Assembly (NCBI GenBank): GCA_903911925.1
Contig: CAIWFH010000058.1
Span: 58,802 to 122,801 of the forward strand
Direction: 5' to 3'
From: an uncultured Acidobacteriaceae bacterium
GTDB taxonomy: Bacteria > Acidobacteriota > Terriglobia > Terriglobales > Acidobacteriaceae
Length of the DNA stretch: 64,000 nt
The notes beneath the pieces were generated by a model, which was not told the DNA's origin, did not search any database, and saw only the letters and a list, made by a program, of their open reading frames with translations. The position numbers and the translations under genes are program-made. Below, piece after piece: positions 61,873 to 64,000 of the stretch; position 1 is the first letter of the stretch; every line of letters starts with the position of its first letter.

Positions 61873-63660
61873 ATGCAATTGAGAAAAGCGCTGGCGATGG
61901 GGGTCATGGTGCTTTTTTGGGGCGGAATGGCTGCGGCAGCACAGGCAGCGCCCGCACAGCCCGCTCAACAGGCGAGCGCCGCTAGCCAGGCAGACGAGCG
62001 GGACTGGTGGAAGAACGCGGTGATTTACGAGATTTATCCGCGCAGCTTTCAGGACACGAACGGCGATGGAGTGGGCGATCTGCAGGGCATTACGAGGCGG
62101 CTGGATTATTTGAAAGACCTGGGGGTGGACGCGATCTGGCTGACGCCCATCTACCCCTCGCCGCAGATTGATTTCGGCTACGACATCTCGGACTACAAGG
62201 CGATCGATCCGCGGTACGGGACGCTGGCCGACTTTGATCTGCTGGTTTCGCAGGCCAGGAAGCGGCATATCCGGGTGATCATGGACATGGTGATGAACCA
62301 CACCTCGGACAAGCACAAGTGGTTCCTGCAGTCCCGCTCGTCGCGCGAGAACCCTTACCGCGACTGGTATGTTTGGCACGACGGCAAGAAGCAGACGGCG
62401 GAAGGCAAGCCTGCGCCGCCGAACAACTGGCAGTCGTACTTTGGGCACTCGGCCTGGCAGTGGGACGAGAACACGCGGCAGTACTACTATCACAAGTTCT
62501 ATATCCAACAGCCGGACCTGAACTGGGAAAACCCCAAGGTGCACGAGGCGTTCAAGGACGTCATCGATTTCTGGATGAAGCGCGGGGTAGCCGGCTTCCG
62601 GTTCGACGCGATTACCACGCTGTTTGAAGACCCCAAGCTGACCGATGAGGGCATCGTCAAGGACAAGGCCGGGAAGCCGGTAATCAACGCTTACGGCGAT
62701 CCGAAGCTGGACGACACAAAGACCAACAACCTGCCCGGGGTGCACCCGGTGATGCGAGAGATGCGGGCGGCGATGGATGCATTCAACTCCGACGCGTTTC
62801 CGGGCACGCGGGTATTGATTGGCGAGACGTATCTGACCAACATAGGTGACCTGGCCAAGCAGTATGGAAGCGCGGAGAAGCCGGAATTCCATTTGCCGAT
62901 GGATACGCAACTGGGCTTTATCAACAAGCTGGACGTGGCTGAATTTCGGGTCAAGCTCAGCGATGTTGAAACCCGCATCGGCGGCAATACTCCCCTGCTG
63001 GTTTTTGACAACCACGACAATCCGCGGCTGGACGCCCGCTACGGCGACGGCGCACACGACGTGGACATTGAGCGGGTATTGGCCACAGTGCTGTTTGCAA
63101 GCCGGGGCACGGCGCTGTTTTATTACGGCGACGAGATCGGGATGAAGACCACTCCTCCCACGCGCAAGCAGGACGTGAAAGACCCGATCGGCATTACCGG
63201 CTGGCCCAAGGAAAAGGGCCGGGACGGCGAACGCACACCGATGCAGTGGGACGTGCGGCCCGGTGCGGGGTTCACAACGGGGACTCCATGGCTGCCGATT
63301 CCGGAGAGCTCGAAACAAGCAAATGTTGAGGTTGAAAAGTCCAACGCCAACTCGATCTTTGCCTGGTACCAGAGGCTGATTCGGCTGAAGAAAGTGAACC
63401 CGGCCTTTGCGATGGGAGACAACACCATGCTGGATACCAGCAATACCCATGTGCTGAGTTGGGAGCGGAAGACGCCGGGACAGCCCGCCGTGGTGATCTC
63501 AGTGAACTTTACCGCGGGGCCGCAAACTGTGAACCTCAGCGGCGGAGGACTGAGCGGCAAGGTGCGTACCCTGCTGAAGACGCCTGGAGCGGCCGATCCT
63601 GCGACGCCCGGAAGCATCCCGCTGGGGGCGTTTGGGGTATTTATCGGGCAGGTGGAGTAG
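61873..63660 (+). CDS. GH13 alpha-glucosidase/oligo-1,6-glucosidase-type enzyme, exported
   Basis: 595 residues with GAGGAG before ATG 61873. A signal peptide covers about 25 residues. GH13 motifs occur in order: DWWKNAVIYEIYPRSFQDTNGDGVGDLQG, VIMDMVMNHTSDKH, VAGFRFDAITTLF (nucleophile Asp), VLIGETYL (acid/base Glu) and LVFDNHDNPR (third Asp). MQWDVRPGAGF and NVEVEKSNANSI are typical of alpha-glucosidase/oligo-1,6-glucosidase members. It would hydrolyse alpha-linked malto- or isomalto-oligosaccharides in the periplasm. Confidence 0.93.
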   Translation: MQLRKALAMGVMVLFWGGMAAAAQAAPAQPAQQASAASQADERDWWKNAVIYEIYPRSFQDTNGDGVGDLQGITRRLDYLKDLGVDAIWLTPIYPSPQIDFGYDISDYKAIDPRYGTLADFDLLVSQARKRHIRVIMDMVMNHTSDKHKWFLQSRSSRENPYRDWYVWHDGKKQTAEGKPAPPNNWQSYFGHSAWQWDENTRQYYYHKFYIQQPDLNWENPKVHEAFKDVIDFWMKRGVAGFRFDAITTLFEDPKLTDEGIVKDKAGKPVINAYGDPKLDDTKTNNLPGVHPVMREMRAAMDAFNSDAFPGTRVLIGETYLTNIGDLAKQYGSAEKPEFHLPMDTQLGFINKLDVAEFRVKLSDVETRIGGNTPLLVFDNHDNPRLDARYGDGAHDVDIERVLATVLFASRGTALFYYGDEIGMKTTPPTRKQDVKDPIGITGWPKEKGRDGERTPMQWDVRPGAGFTTGTPWLPIPESSKQANVEVEKSNANSIFAWYQRLIRLKKVNPAFAMGDNTMLDTSNTHVLSWERKTPGQPAVVISVNFTAGPQTVNLSGGGLSGKVRTLLKTPGAADPATPGSIPLGAFGVFIGQVE

Positions 63661-63685
63661 GGGGATTCGGCCCTCAATTAGGTTC

Positions 63686-63738
63686 GTGATATCCCACCCA
63701 TTCCGCAAAAAGCGCGGAATGGATGGGGCACCCGGCTT
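63686..63738. repeat. Dispersed hairpin repeat, B subtype (copy 2)
   Basis: CCATTCCGC (63698-63706) pairs with GCGGAATGG (63714-63722), within CCCACC...GGGGCACCCGGC. Compared with copy 1 at 28049, a T-A pair in the stem has become C-G on both arms, a compensatory change. Lies about 25 bp after the GH13 stop. Confidence 0.85.
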
Positions 63739-63864
63739 TTGTGCGAATCGAGCATCGTAAATGCAGGTGCTTCGACTGCCCATTCGCCGCGGTCAGGGCC
63801 GCTCAGGATTTCGGCTTTTTTTGGTGCGGTCGCTCCCGATGAACGGGTTTGGTTGAGGGTCGAG

Positions 63865-63917
63865 GTCTCCCACCCTAGCCGCAAAAACAAAGACGCGGCG
63901 AGGGTGGGCACCCGGCA
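63865..63917. repeat. Dispersed hairpin repeat, B subtype (copy 3)
   Basis: CCCACCCTAGCCGC (63868-63881) and GCGGCGAGGGTGGG (63894-63907) pair with a single mismatch around a 12-base A-rich loop, followed by CACCCGGCATTTTT. Second copy of the family in the same intergenic space. No gene was found from 63661 to the window end at 64000; that stretch consists of these two repeats and unassigned DNA. Confidence 0.8.
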
Positions 63918-64000
63918 TTTTTGGGAATCCGAAAATGGCAAAATGATCTTGCCCGCGCAAAACGTATCCCTTAGCGAGCTGCTCTAATGCGAAGGGGTAG

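Noticed and set aside
61744..63450. 568-codon minus-strand open frame opposite the GH13 gene
   Set aside because: GH13 catalytic motifs are complete on the plus strand; the antisense frame has none.
63661..64000. CRISPR array suggested by repeated GC-rich units
   Set aside because: Units are palindromic, spaced irregularly, scattered over 60 kb and without unique spacers; they are dispersed hairpin repeats.

Overview
The window looks like chromosomal DNA of an acidobacterium, most likely class Terriglobia (Acidobacteriaceae-like). This is inferred from gene content, not from a marker gene. The supporting content is an Oar-type TonB receptor with an N-terminal carboxypeptidase-regulatory domain, two exported VWFA-related proteins of the acidobacterial type, DUF362 and DUF6599 proteins, a tandem PilZ protein, GH97/GH130/GH13 enzymes and many twin-arginine (Tat) substrates. 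DNA is GC-rich throughout, except for a visibly AT-richer restriction-modification island near 4.2-7.1 kb. No transposase, prophage or CRISPR array was found.

Layout. 1-4166: end of a ferredoxin-type protein, a DUF6599 lipoprotein, two Tat-exported DUF362 proteins and a Tat-exported amidohydrolase. 4192-7077: HNH endonuclease, C5 cytosine methyltransferase and Vsr nuclease. 7710-19940: Rrf2 regulator, SGNH hydrolase with GH130, rsmD, a site-2-protease homologue lacking its zinc histidines, rsmI, a response regulator with a zinc ribbon, a Crp/Fnr regulator, SYLF and lmo0937-like stress proteins, tandem PilZ, cysteine synthase and EthD. 20119-24483: PIN/TRAM ATPase-like protein, response regulator, PhzF, an NTF2-like protein, then a 26-codon cysteine-rich ORF, a strong terminator and tRNA-Cys. 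24589-33523: a divergent VWFA pair, EamA transporter, tatA, thioredoxin, a MITE-like element, CDP-alcohol phosphatidyltransferase, greA, ruvX, mltG and a DUF4292 lipoprotein.

33826-43659: a Tat-exported sugar isomerase and Gfo/Idh/MocA oxidoreductase, a sigma factor followed by a 1191-residue anti-sigma/TPR/CHAT-protease fusion, a membrane protein and GH97. 43814-49528: a decayed paralogue of that membrane protein heading a tightly overlapping DUF4129-DUF4350-MoxR-DUF58 operon. 49865-64000: a DUF5818 pseudogene, obg, the large TonB receptor, DUF1080 plus Gfo/Idh/MocA (probable 3-keto-glycoside chemistry), a zinc-ribbon protein with a 5'-nucleotidase, an AsmA-like protein and a GH13 enzyme.

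The most interesting items are: (i) the Cys-codon-rich leader, terminator and tRNA-Cys arrangement, which could be a cysteine-sensing attenuator; (ii) the sigma / anti-sigma-CHAT pair, which looks like a protease-coupled transcription switch; (iii) a family of hairpin repeats sharing one fixed frame with compensatory changes in the variable stem; (iv) the pseudo-site-2-protease; and (v) ruvX, which has no ATG/GTG/TTG start and probably begins at CTG.
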